From positions 1-12,128 of the forward strand of contig JAJXVP010000068.1 of assembly GCA_021782055.1 (NCBI GenBank): a DNA stretch of 12,128 bases. The letters are read 5' to 3'. Shown piece after piece: positions 6,435 through 12,128 of this stretch (positions are counted from its first letter, which is position 1; the number at the start of each line of letters is the position of its first letter). Both the position numbers and the translations under genes were made by a program. The notes under the pieces are model-generated. The model saw only the letters and a list, made by a program, of their open reading frames with translations, ran no database searches and was not told the DNA's origin. Source of the DNA: a bacterium. GTDB lineage: Bacteria > Spirochaetota > Spirochaetia > JABEVK01.

Positions 6435-8408
6435 ATGGCAGACATCACGCAAAACTTCATTTTTAATCCGCTATGGGCTCAAGTCTTTGCACTCCTAGCG
6501 CTTTACCTGACTCTACGAAACATCACTCTAAGCAAAAAACTCGTTGTTGGTAGTGATTTTCAACAGCTCATCCTTGTCTTATTCTTTGGCAGCATCCTTT
6601 TTGCCGTGTTGGGTCTGGCGGGTATCCCCGCCTACCAGCTCCCGGTTACCTTGGCAGTTCAGGCCATCTCTGCAGGGATTTTTCTCAAAATCTTGGGGCG
6701 CTACACCAAAAAGAATTACTATGCGGGCTGGCTCTTGGCACTCAATGCCGTGGGCTTCCTCATCTCGGTCACCCTCGCGGCCTTGCAAACAGCATGGTTT
6801 TTTCATTTTTGGGAATCGGCCCTCATTGTCACGAACTGGGGCTACGTTGCCTATCAGTTCTATGAAGTATCTCAATACAACACGCCCAAGTCAGGCGTGC
6901 TCTTGGACGCACGGGGAACTCTGACCAAACTGACGCTTTGGATTCACGCCGTAATTCTGTTGCTTGTGCCCTTTGGTGGCTATCAGATCCCCCTGGTACA
7001 AATGGTTCTACTTCCCCTGTCCACGCTTGTCTACTTGTGGACCCTTACCTTTTGGCATAGGCGGGCCTACGCCCGCATGTCGCACCAACGAGATTTAATG
7101 GAAAAAAACATGAACTCACAGTACGAGTTCATGACCCGCATCGGTAATGCGATCGCCGAAAAGCTAGACATTGACCGTGTCCTTGACTTCGTTGTCCACT
7201 CGGCGGTTAAAACGGCAAATGCCGATGGCGGCGCGATCTTTTTAGTCGACGAGTTCGATGACGTTTTGCGTGTCAAAGCAGTCGAAGGCGATTTTCCGCC
7301 CCCCTACGACGTTCCGGCCAAGGTTAAGCTCAAAGCCAATAACCTCGAAAACTTTTTCAAATCCACGCCCATTCCCCTCGGCGAAACCATCATTGGCGAG
7401 TGCGCCGCCACGGGGAAACCCATCTTTGTTCGTGATTCCAAGCTGGACCCTCGGATGGTTCACAACTCTCGCATGGACCAGATTTACATCGCTTCGCTCA
7501 TTTTGACGCCTCTGATGCAGGGTAAAAAGGTCTTTGGGGTGTTGGCCATAGCCTCGCGAAAGAGCAACCACCTGTTTACGCGCGAAATTCTGGGGCAAAT
7601 TAAAACTTTTGGCGATTATACGTCTTTGACGATCAACAGCCTGTACACCTACCTCCAGCTTCTTGAAAAGCAAGAAATGGAACGGGATTTGGGGATCGCG
7701 GCCGAAATTCAAGGCCAGTTGTTACCGTCACACTTACCTCGCGTTTCTAGCATCTCTTTGGCGGCCTTCTCTCAGCCCGCCAAAGGGGTATCCGGCGACT
7801 ACTACGACATTATCAATATTCGCAAGGGCCAAATTCTCCTTACTGTCTGTGATGTGGCAGGCAAAGGAATCCCGGCCAGCTTGGTCATGGTCATGATACG
7901 AACCATCACCCACCTAGTAGCCCGGCAGCCCCAGATGACGGTCAGCCGCATCCTCGATATCGTGAACTGGGGAATCGCCGGACGGGTTAGTTTGGACCGT
8001 TTTGCCACGGTAGCTATGTTGAGCTACGACTTTGCCTCCCATCAGCTCGAGTATTCTAATGCCGCGCACCACCCGCTTTTGATTTATCGTGCCGAGCAAG
8101 ATGACTTTGAAACGCTCGATACTGAAGGAATTCCTATTGGATTGGAACGGAAAACCCGCTATAATCAAATTAACACGGTCTTAAGAAAAGGAGATCTGAT
8201 TGTCCTTTACACTGATGGCATCATCGAGGCTATGAATGAAAAAGGACAGCAGTATTCGTTAGAGTCGTTGCAGGTGGTCATTCGCGAGCATCACCAAGAA
8301 TCGCCCGAAAAGCTGAAAAAGCTTATTATTGCGGACTTGGAAAAGTTTGTGGGTAAGGCCAAGCAACACGACGACGAGACCTTTGTCTTGATGAGAGTGG
8401 AACACTAA
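6435..8408 (+). CDS. Membrane-anchored GAF-PP2C (SpoIIE/RsbU-like) serine phosphatase
   Basis: The product has three parts. Residues 10-207 hold six or seven hydrophobic membrane segments (about 12-32, 43-65, 69-87, 96-118, 120-142, 165-183, 186-207). Residues about 230-405 match a GAF ligand-binding domain. Residues 415-655 are a PP2C-type phosphatase with the metal-binding motifs G-D-Y-Y-D (454-458), D-V-A-G-K-G (473-478), Y-T-D-G (592-595) and H-D-D-E-T (645-649), all intact, so it should be active. By family, RsbU/SpoIIE phosphatases dephosphorylate a STAS protein; the STAS gene lies 12 nt downstream and is the obvious substrate. The signal sensed by the membrane or GAF part is unknown. 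Translation starts at 6435 with at best a weak GAGAG 3 nt upstream. Confidence 0.92.
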   Translation: MADITQNFIFNPLWAQVFALLALYLTLRNITLSKKLVVGSDFQQLILVLFFGSILFAVLGLAGIPAYQLPVTLAVQAISAGIFLKILGRYTKKNYYAGWLLALNAVGFLISVTLAALQTAWFFHFWESALIVTNWGYVAYQFYEVSQYNTPKSGVLLDARGTLTKLTLWIHAVILLLVPFGGYQIPLVQMVLLPLSTLVYLWTLTFWHRRAYARMSHQRDLMEKNMNSQYEFMTRIGNAIAEKLDIDRVLDFVVHSAVKTANADGGAIFLVDEFDDVLRVKAVEGDFPPPYDVPAKVKLKANNLENFFKSTPIPLGETIIGECAATGKPIFVRDSKLDPRMVHNSRMDQIYIASLILTPLMQGKKVFGVLAIASRKSNHLFTREILGQIKTFGDYTSLTINSLYTYLQLLEKQEMERDLGIAAEIQGQLLPSHLPRVSSISLAAFSQPAKGVSGDYYDIINIRKGQILLTVCDVAGKGIPASLVMVMIRTITHLVARQPQMTVSRILDIVNWGIAGRVSLDRFATVAMLSYDFASHQLEYSNAAHHPLLIYRAEQDDFETLDTEGIPIGLERKTRYNQINTVLRKGDLIVLYTDGIIEAMNEKGQQYSLESLQVVIREHHQESPEKLKKLIIADLEKFVGKAKQHDDETFVLMRVEH

Positions 8409-8415
8409 AAGGGGT
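8409..8415 (+). promoter_or_regulatory. Shine-Dalgarno site of the STAS gene
   Basis: AAGGGGT lies 5 nt before the ATG at 8421, directly after the stop codon of the phosphatase gene. Confidence 0.7.
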
Positions 8416-8420
8416 AGACG

Positions 8421-8762
8421 ATGGATTTAAAGATCAGGAAGAGTGCAGAAACCTACATCATCGACGTCAACGGCGAAATGGATCTTTATAATTCCTATAG
8501 GCTGAAAGAATTGGTGATGAAAATGCTTGAAAAGAAAGTCGAGCAGTTTGTCATCAATATGGAAAACGTCGACTATATCGATTCCTCAGGCATTGGGGCG
8601 TTGATCTACATTTGTTCCACCATCAAAAAGATGAATTTGAAGCTGGTGATTTGCAACATTCACGGCTCCGTCAAAAAAGTCATCGAACTAACCAAGCTCA
8701 TGGGCTACTTCCCCATCGCAGGAACAGTAGACGAAGCTATTCAAAAAATCGCGGCGGAATAA
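8421..8762 (+). CDS. STAS-domain anti-anti-sigma-type protein (RsbV/SpoIIAA-like)
   Basis: The 113 residues form one STAS domain of normal length. Residues 15-21 (D-V-N-G-E-M-D) are the typical first strand and turn. The loop I-D-S-S-G-I-G (53-59) carries the conserved phosphorylation site, Ser55 or Ser56. In partner switching the unphosphorylated form binds the HATPase kinase and releases that kinase's partner; phosphorylation by the kinase stops this and the PP2C phosphatase restores it. Both enzymes are encoded next to it, upstream and downstream, with gaps of 12 and 13 nt, so the three are almost certainly one operon and one circuit. No sigma factor gene is present, so the final target may be a sigma factor elsewhere or another protein. 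Confidence 0.93.
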   Translation: MDLKIRKSAETYIIDVNGEMDLYNSYRLKELVMKMLEKKVEQFVINMENVDYIDSSGIGALIYICSTIKKMNLKLVICNIHGSVKKVIELTKLMGYFPIAGTVDEAIQKIAAE

Positions 8763-8764
8763 AC

Positions 8765-8770
8765 AGGAGA
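8765..8770 (+). promoter_or_regulatory. Shine-Dalgarno site of the HATPase gene
   Basis: AGGAGA lies 5 nt before the ATG at 8776 and fixes that start. Confidence 0.8.
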
Positions 8771-8775
8771 AACCC

Positions 8776-9330
8776 ATGTCCCAAGAACAAATAAAAGAAA
8801 TTCTGGTCAACGAAAATCACCCCTTATTTGACAAGACGGGAATGTTTAACAAAGAATTCCCCTCCGATTTCCGACAAATTCGCTACTTCACCCTGCTTAT
8901 TGTCCAAAAGGCCCCCCCAGAAATCAAAGAAATTAACCTTTTGGAACAACAAATCAGTGAAATTATCAAAAATGCCGTGAAGCACGGCAACCGGAACAAC
9001 CCCGACAAAAAAATTCGCATCTGGTATTCTTTTTCAACCACCCATGCTCACCTCATCGTTCAAGACGAAGGCGAAGGTTTTCAGGGCATTGAAGAGTGGA
9101 ACTCCTTTAATCGCAAACGGCTTCAACTGTTTCAGGATCAAAACTTTGACGAGTTGGGAAACTTTGTTTCCTTCCGCACCCAAAAAAGTGACGAGCATGA
9201 CGGTGGCAATGCCATGTTCGCGGCCGTAGAGTATTGGAACGATGGGGTTGTCTACAATACCAAGCGCAATGCTGTCGCGGTTGGTAAAACCTTTCCCCAA
9301 CGCCGTGTCAGTGTCGAAATTGGCAAATAA
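8776..9330 (+). CDS. GHKL-type HATPase, RsbW/SpoIIAB-like serine kinase
   Basis: The 184 residues contain a Bergerat-fold ATPase. The N box is E-I-I-K-N-A-V-K-H-G-N (62-72), with Glu62 and Asn66 at the catalytic and magnesium positions, and the G1 box is D-E-G-E-G-F (97-102). A 40-residue segment separates this from G-G-N-A-M-F (143-148), which stands where the glycine-rich G2 box should be but is altered and further away than in B. subtilis RsbW. The protein should bind ATP, and by context phosphorylates the upstream STAS protein and sequesters a regulator, as anti-sigma factors do. Its N-terminal 50 residues are family-specific. It is the last gene of the operon and ends 3 bp from a convergent gene, with no terminator hairpin that I can find. 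Histidine-kinase-like activity without a sigma target is the main alternative. Confidence 0.85.
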   Translation: MSQEQIKEILVNENHPLFDKTGMFNKEFPSDFRQIRYFTLLIVQKAPPEIKEINLLEQQISEIIKNAVKHGNRNNPDKKIRIWYSFSTTHAHLIVQDEGEGFQGIEEWNSFNRKRLQLFQDQNFDELGNFVSFRTQKSDEHDGGNAMFAAVEYWNDGVVYNTKRNAVAVGKTFPQRRVSVEIGK

Positions 9331-9333
9331 CGG

Positions 9334-9996
9334 CTAAAAAATCCGCCAGGGGTTCTTTTCGATCCCCTCGGCGGCACTAAACTTAGGCCTGGTGTAGGGT
9401 TCACTGGCCTTTGTTAAGTCCCCCTGGACATCCGAGACTTTCCAGCCTTTTTCTGTATGGTCTACATAAATAGTACCATAGGCACGTCCTTTTCCCTCGA
9501 CCCAAAAAGGAGCTCGTAGCTCCTCTGAGCCGCCCGAGGCTTCCCAGGCACCTAAACGAAACGCTGTAAGCTTTCCCGCTCCCTTTAGCTCGGTTTCAAG
9601 TACAGCGGTAAGGTAGCTAGCCCAAGAAGGGTCAAGTTGCTCCTGAGAGACTTTTCCTTTAACTAAGGTCGCCAAAAAATCATAGGCGGTTTTCGCAGCT
9701 GGCTCGGCCAAAGTAGCTAAAGGACCCAGAATTTCATCTTGCTCCTGAGGCACCAGGTCGGGGTTTCGTACTTCAAGCAGAAACTCTTTGCCACTGAGCA
9801 ATTTTTGAAGAGCTGTCTGGCTGGGTTTAACCGGAGGTGCCTGAGGTTGGGGAGGCTTGGCCCCCGGGGGAGGCGGTACATTTACCGATGGGTGAGCCAC
9901 TCCAGGAGTTTTACCACCAGTAGAAGCTTTTGCCCCATGAGGGGCACACGACAGGAAGGCACAAGCCATCAAGGCGACATAGAACAAGGTTCTCAC
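9334..9996 (-). CDS. Proline-rich lipoprotein of unknown function
   Basis: I take the GTG at 9996 as the start. It gives a short lipoprotein signal peptide, V-R-T-L-F-Y-V-A-L-M-A-C-A-F-L-S-C, with Cys17 as the probable lipidated residue; F-L-S-C is a relaxed lipobox of the kind tolerated in spirochaetes, and Cys12 is a less likely choice because the signal would be too short. A longer frame back to 10131 exists but would bury the signal peptide and overlap the divergent gene. After the Cys, residues 31-60 are rich in Pro, Gln and Lys (P-P-P-P at 41-44), a linker that would lift the globular domain off the membrane. Residues about 65-220 form an unrecognised domain with mixed strands near the end (G-T-I-Y-V-D-H). 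The 220-residue product should be membrane-anchored outside the cytoplasm. It is transcribed divergently from the HD gene. Confidence 0.8.
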   Translation of the reverse strand: MRTLFYVALMACAFLSCAPHGAKASTGGKTPGVAHPSVNVPPPPGAKPPQPQAPPVKPSQTALQKLLSGKEFLLEVRNPDLVPQEQDEILGPLATLAEPAAKTAYDFLATLVKGKVSQEQLDPSWASYLTAVLETELKGAGKLTAFRLGAWEASGGSEELRAPFWVEGKGRAYGTIYVDHTEKGWKVSDVQGDLTKASEPYTRPKFSAAEGIEKNPWRIF

Positions 9997-10003
9997 AAGC
10001 TTT

Positions 10004-10033
10004 AACCTAGCCCATGACTGGACAGTGCGTCCA
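10004..10033 (-). promoter_or_regulatory. Candidate promoter of the lipoprotein gene
   Basis: On the minus strand TGGACG (10033-10028) and TAGGTT (10009-10004) are separated by 18 nt. The predicted start is about 9997, one base before the GTG at 9996. Its -35 element is the right arm of the inverted repeat that also contains the plus-strand -35. Confidence 0.4.
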
Positions 10034-10034
10034 G
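10018..10034. promoter_or_regulatory. Inverted repeat at the centre of the divergent promoters
   Basis: CTGGAC (10018-10023) and GTCCAG (10029-10034) are perfect 6-bp arms around 5 bp. The two outward-facing -35 elements fall in the two arms, so the repeat is either a product of their symmetry or an operator whose occupation would silence both genes at once. Confidence 0.55.
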
Positions 10035-10047
10035 AAGCACCTAAAAT
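10019..10047 (+). promoter_or_regulatory. sigma70-type promoter of the HD-domain gene
   Basis: TGGACA (10019-10024) and TAAAAT (10042-10047) are separated by 17 nt, each differing from consensus at one position. Counting 7 nt from the -10 puts the transcription start at 10054, exactly on the GTG start codon. Confidence 0.65.
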
Positions 10048-10053
10048 CTCGCT

Positions 10054-11331
10054 GTGACCGAGACTCAAGCAATTCTTCATCACCTGGAAAATGACTTTAT
10101 TCGCCCCGTGCGCGACCCGTTGTGGAAGCACATCTATTTAACGCCGGCGCTAGAAAGGACCCTTCACCTGACCCCGTTTGTCCGCTTGGGGCGTTTACGA
10201 CAGCTAGGGCTGGCCGTTCAGGTTTACCCTGGGGCTACCCATACCCGGGCTAACCATAGTCTGGGGGTCTTTCACCTTGCAAAACGGATTATTCAAACGT
10301 TAGTCCGCTCACCGGCCTACCCGGGGCATCTAACCTTAGAAGGGGTACAAGCCTTTTTGTGCGCTGCCCTTTTTCATGACCTGGGACACTTTCCGTATGC
10401 CCACACCCTCGAAGACGGTTTAACTATGCCCCGGCATGAACAGCTTTCGGCCCAGGCGGTACTTGCCGAGCCTTTAGGCCCGTTACTGCGCCGTGAGGTA
10501 GGGACTGATCCGGCCCTCGTTGCCGCGATTATTGATCATCGGTTGACCTACGCCCCGGCGACAGAACAGCTAAATTTTTTCCGCCGCCTCTTGTCGGGGG
10601 TTCTCGACCCAGACAAACTCGACTATTTAAATCGTGATGCGTACTTCTGTGGGGTACCCTACGGAATTCAGGACGCTGACTTTATCGTGAGCCAAATTGT
10701 CCCCCACCGTGAGTTTGGTATTGGGTTGTCTCCGAAAGGTATTTTGTCTGTCGAACACCTGTTGTTTTCAAAGTACCTGATGTACAAATCGGTTTACTGG
10801 CATAAGGGGGTGCGTTCGCCCTCCGCCATGATCAAAAAAGCTCTGCACTTGGCGCTTAACGATGGGGTACTCAAGAGTGCTGATCTGGTGAACGAAGATG
10901 ATGTAAGTTTTGCCGTAAAGATGTCGGGAATGCCCCATCGTGCCTTGCAGAAAATTCCACTGGCAGAGCAACCCGGCCGGTATATTACCTTGTGGGAACA
11001 AGCCTGGGATGAAAACGCCCTGTTCGCGCAACGGTTGGCTACCGTTGACGCTAAGGATGCCACCGAAGACGAAATTCGCCGTGAGATTGAGCGTCAAACG
11101 GGCGAAAAGCTTGACCCTGAAGATATAACGATTGATGTTCCCCATTCGGTTTCGTTTGATGTTGACCTGCCCATCCTCAAAGAGGGTCGAGCGACGCCTT
11201 TTCCCGAGGCCGGTACCGTTTTTGATAAATCGGTCGTTCATGGCTTTACCACCCACCTCAAACGTTTGCGACTTATCGGTCCCGAGCGCTTGAAAGGTCG
11301 AATCCGTAATGCGCAGAGCTTTTTTGTGTAA
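10054..11331 (+). CDS. HD-domain phosphohydrolase, SAMHD1/dGTPase-like
   Basis: The 425-residue product matches the HD phosphohydrolase group that includes bacterial dNTP triphosphohydrolases and SAMHD1. The metal-binding set is complete: H68 (in H-T-R-A-N-H-S), H108-D109 (in F-H-D-L-G-H) and D187 (in D-P-D-K-L-D-Y). His112, His117 and H128 (R-H-E-Q) correspond by motif to the active-site histidines of SAMHD1, and D187-K188-x-D190-Y191 matches its D-K-x-D-Y segment. The enzyme should cleave triphosphate from dNTPs, or another nucleotide, in the cytoplasm; the real substrate cannot be read from sequence. The start is GTG at 10054 without any Shine-Dalgarno site, directly on the predicted transcription start. 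It is divergent from the lipoprotein gene and 74 nt upstream of the ComFB gene. Confidence 0.9.
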   Translation: MTETQAILHHLENDFIRPVRDPLWKHIYLTPALERTLHLTPFVRLGRLRQLGLAVQVYPGATHTRANHSLGVFHLAKRIIQTLVRSPAYPGHLTLEGVQAFLCAALFHDLGHFPYAHTLEDGLTMPRHEQLSAQAVLAEPLGPLLRREVGTDPALVAAIIDHRLTYAPATEQLNFFRRLLSGVLDPDKLDYLNRDAYFCGVPYGIQDADFIVSQIVPHREFGIGLSPKGILSVEHLLFSKYLMYKSVYWHKGVRSPSAMIKKALHLALNDGVLKSADLVNEDDVSFAVKMSGMPHRALQKIPLAEQPGRYITLWEQAWDENALFAQRLATVDAKDATEDEIRREIERQTGEKLDPEDITIDVPHSVSFDVDLPILKEGRATPFPEAGTVFDKSVVHGFTTHLKRLRLIGPERLKGRIRNAQSFFV

Positions 11332-11343
11332 ACTCTGGGCTTT

Positions 11344-11359
11344 GGCGAGTGGCCTCGCC
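11344..11359 (+). other. Hairpin between the HD gene and the ComFB gene
   Basis: GGCGAG and CTCGCC form a perfect 6-bp stem around the loop TGGC, 13 nt after the HD stop codon. No T-run follows (next bases TTGCAACG), so it is not a textbook intrinsic terminator; it could be a processing, protective or weak termination site. Confidence 0.4.
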
Positions 11360-11388
11360 TTGCAACGTCGAGCGTCAGACCTTAAACT
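11360..11388 (+). promoter_or_regulatory. Candidate promoter of the ComFB gene
   Basis: TTGCAA (11360-11365) and TAAACT (11383-11388) are 17 nt apart, matching four of six positions each. The predicted start near 11395 would give an 11-nt leader beginning at the Shine-Dalgarno sequence. Read-through from the HD gene is the alternative. Confidence 0.35.
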
Positions 11389-11394
11389 CAAGTC

Positions 11395-11399
11395 AGGAG
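11395..11399 (+). promoter_or_regulatory. Shine-Dalgarno site of the ComFB gene
   Basis: AGGAG lies 6 nt before the ATG at 11406. The TTG at 11403 is only 3 nt away, so 11406 is preferred as the start. Confidence 0.75.
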
Positions 11400-11405
11400 T
11401 GATTG

Positions 11406-12101
11406 ATGCGCGTCCATAATCTGATGAAAGATCTGGTCATTCAGAAGGTCGAGGAAATGTTGCCCGCTCATCCCAACTTCGCTTTATGGTCGATTGGTGA
11501 GCAATCGGGTGCAAAACTCGACGTGGTTTGCTATGTTCTCAATCGAATTCCTCCCCAATATGTCGTCTCGGGGCGTGGCTTGGCCTACAACGAATCCCTC
11601 GACTACCGTGAAAAGCTTCAAAAGCTGGCTGATGTAACCCGCCTGGTCAAAGAAGGGATGGAAGTCGTCGGCTCCCGTCGCCGCGAACGTCCCCAAGAGT
11701 TGCCTCTTGAAGCGCACGAGGGTCAGTTTTTTAACTTTCCGTCAATTATTGGACGGCTTTTGGATGGTTCGAACTTTGCACCTGTACACGACCTGAGTGT
11801 CAGCTTGTTGGCCGACGGTCAACTAGTTCCCGTCATTGACCCTAACTGGCAAAACCCCTACCACCTGATTGCCAACACTGCCGGGACCTTCCTGTTTTGG
11901 CCACGACCGGTTCCGGCTCAACCCGGTGAAACTCTTAGGATCTTCAAGTTTGAGCTAGCCGTTGAAGATCCGCGCTTTGAACCTCTCCACTACATGGTGG
12001 AACTGACTCTGACCGCGGAGAATGACTTTGTGGACTTCGTCAATACAACCGAAAGTACCCGGATCAAAGACCTGTACCTTTTTCCGCGCGACGACTTGTA
12101 A
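11406..12101 (+). CDS. ComFB-family protein with a C-terminal beta-sandwich-like extension
   Basis: Residues 1-90 match ComFB: H-N-L-M-x-D-L-V at 4-11, then D-V-x-C-Y-V-L-N-R-I-P-P-Q-Y-V-V at 39-54, followed by helices. The Cys-x-Cys...Cys cluster of B. subtilis ComFB, just before the D-V motif, is missing; only Cys42 remains, so zinc binding is doubtful. Published work I recall reports ComFB proteins as cyclic dinucleotide receptors, which makes a second-messenger role likelier than competence here. ComFB itself is about 95-100 residues, whereas this protein has 231: residues 105-231 form a second domain with alternating strands and the segment D-P-N-W-Q-N-P-Y (145-152) before G-T-F-L-F-W-P, resembling an Ig-like or carboxypeptidase-regulatory sandwich. 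There is no signal peptide, so the whole protein should be cytoplasmic. Confidence 0.85.
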   Translation: MRVHNLMKDLVIQKVEEMLPAHPNFALWSIGEQSGAKLDVVCYVLNRIPPQYVVSGRGLAYNESLDYREKLQKLADVTRLVKEGMEVVGSRRRERPQELPLEAHEGQFFNFPSIIGRLLDGSNFAPVHDLSVSLLADGQLVPVIDPNWQNPYHLIANTAGTFLFWPRPVPAQPGETLRIFKFELAVEDPRFEPLHYMVELTLTAENDFVDFVNTTESTRIKDLYLFPRDDL

Positions 12102-12128
12102 GCTTTTTTTTCTTCTTTTTGGCCTTGG

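Noticed and set aside
9997..10131. N-terminal extension of the lipoprotein to an upstream ATG
   Set aside because: It would put 45 residues before the signal peptide and cover both divergent promoters and the start of the HD gene.
10768..11391. 207-codon minus-strand open frame
   Set aside because: It is antisense to the HD gene, which has complete family motifs, and shows no protein pattern of its own.
11403..11405. TTG start codon for the ComFB gene
   Set aside because: ATG at 11406 has the better spacing to AGGAG and is the stronger codon.
12102..12119. T-rich run after the ComFB stop as an intrinsic terminator
   Set aside because: No GC-rich stem precedes the T-run; it may instead be the complement of Lys codons of a neighbouring gene.
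1..12128. CRISPR arrays, insertion sequences, prophage or integration sites
   Set aside because: I saw no spaced direct repeats, transposase or phage motifs, terminal inverted repeats, or duplicated tRNA end.

Overview
The window is an ordinary-looking chromosomal stretch of a bacterium with mid-range GC (roughly 50-55% by eye) and tightly packed genes on both strands. I see no insertion sequence, prophage gene or CRISPR array. The gene content fits a spirochaete best: an RsbU/RsbV/RsbW-like set with no sigma factor beside it, a cyclase-like/TPR giant protein, a lipoprotein with a relaxed lipobox, and a ComFB protein. This lineage call is inference and no single gene proves it.

Layout. 1-944 (minus) is a WYL-domain regulator cut by the left edge; it is an open frame running off the window. 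It lies 42 bp downstream of a tRNA with anticodon CAU (987-1059, minus) that has its own promoter. Divergent from these, 1163-3437 (plus) is a two-gene operon: a 611-residue helical, highly charged protein of unknown function, then a hotdog-fold thioesterase. The thioesterase gene overlaps by 23 bp the 3' end of a convergent 980-codon gene (3415-6357, minus), whose product looks like a class III cyclase domain plus STAND NTPase plus TPR protein that has lost its catalytic residues. From 6435 to 9330 (plus) there is a partner-switching operon: a membrane-anchored GAF-PP2C phosphatase, a STAS anti-anti-sigma-type protein and a HATPase kinase. It ends 3 bp from a convergent lipoprotein gene (9334-9996, minus). 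That gene shares a compact, nearly symmetric divergent promoter region with an HD-domain dNTPase-like gene (10054-11331, plus). Last is a ComFB-like protein with a long C-terminal extension (11406-12101, plus).

How the genes work together. The clear functional unit is 6435-9330: a membrane signal sensed by the RsbU-like protein should dephosphorylate the STAS protein, which then binds the HATPase kinase and frees that kinase's unknown target. The rest reads as housekeeping and signalling genes without an obvious shared pathway.

The most unusual signal is in translation initiation. Genes inside operons have clear Shine-Dalgarno sites, whereas genes at the heads of transcription units (1163, 6435, 9996, 10054) lack a good one and begin 0-10 nt from the start predicted from sigma70-like -35/-10 elements, suggesting leaderless or near-leaderless mRNAs.
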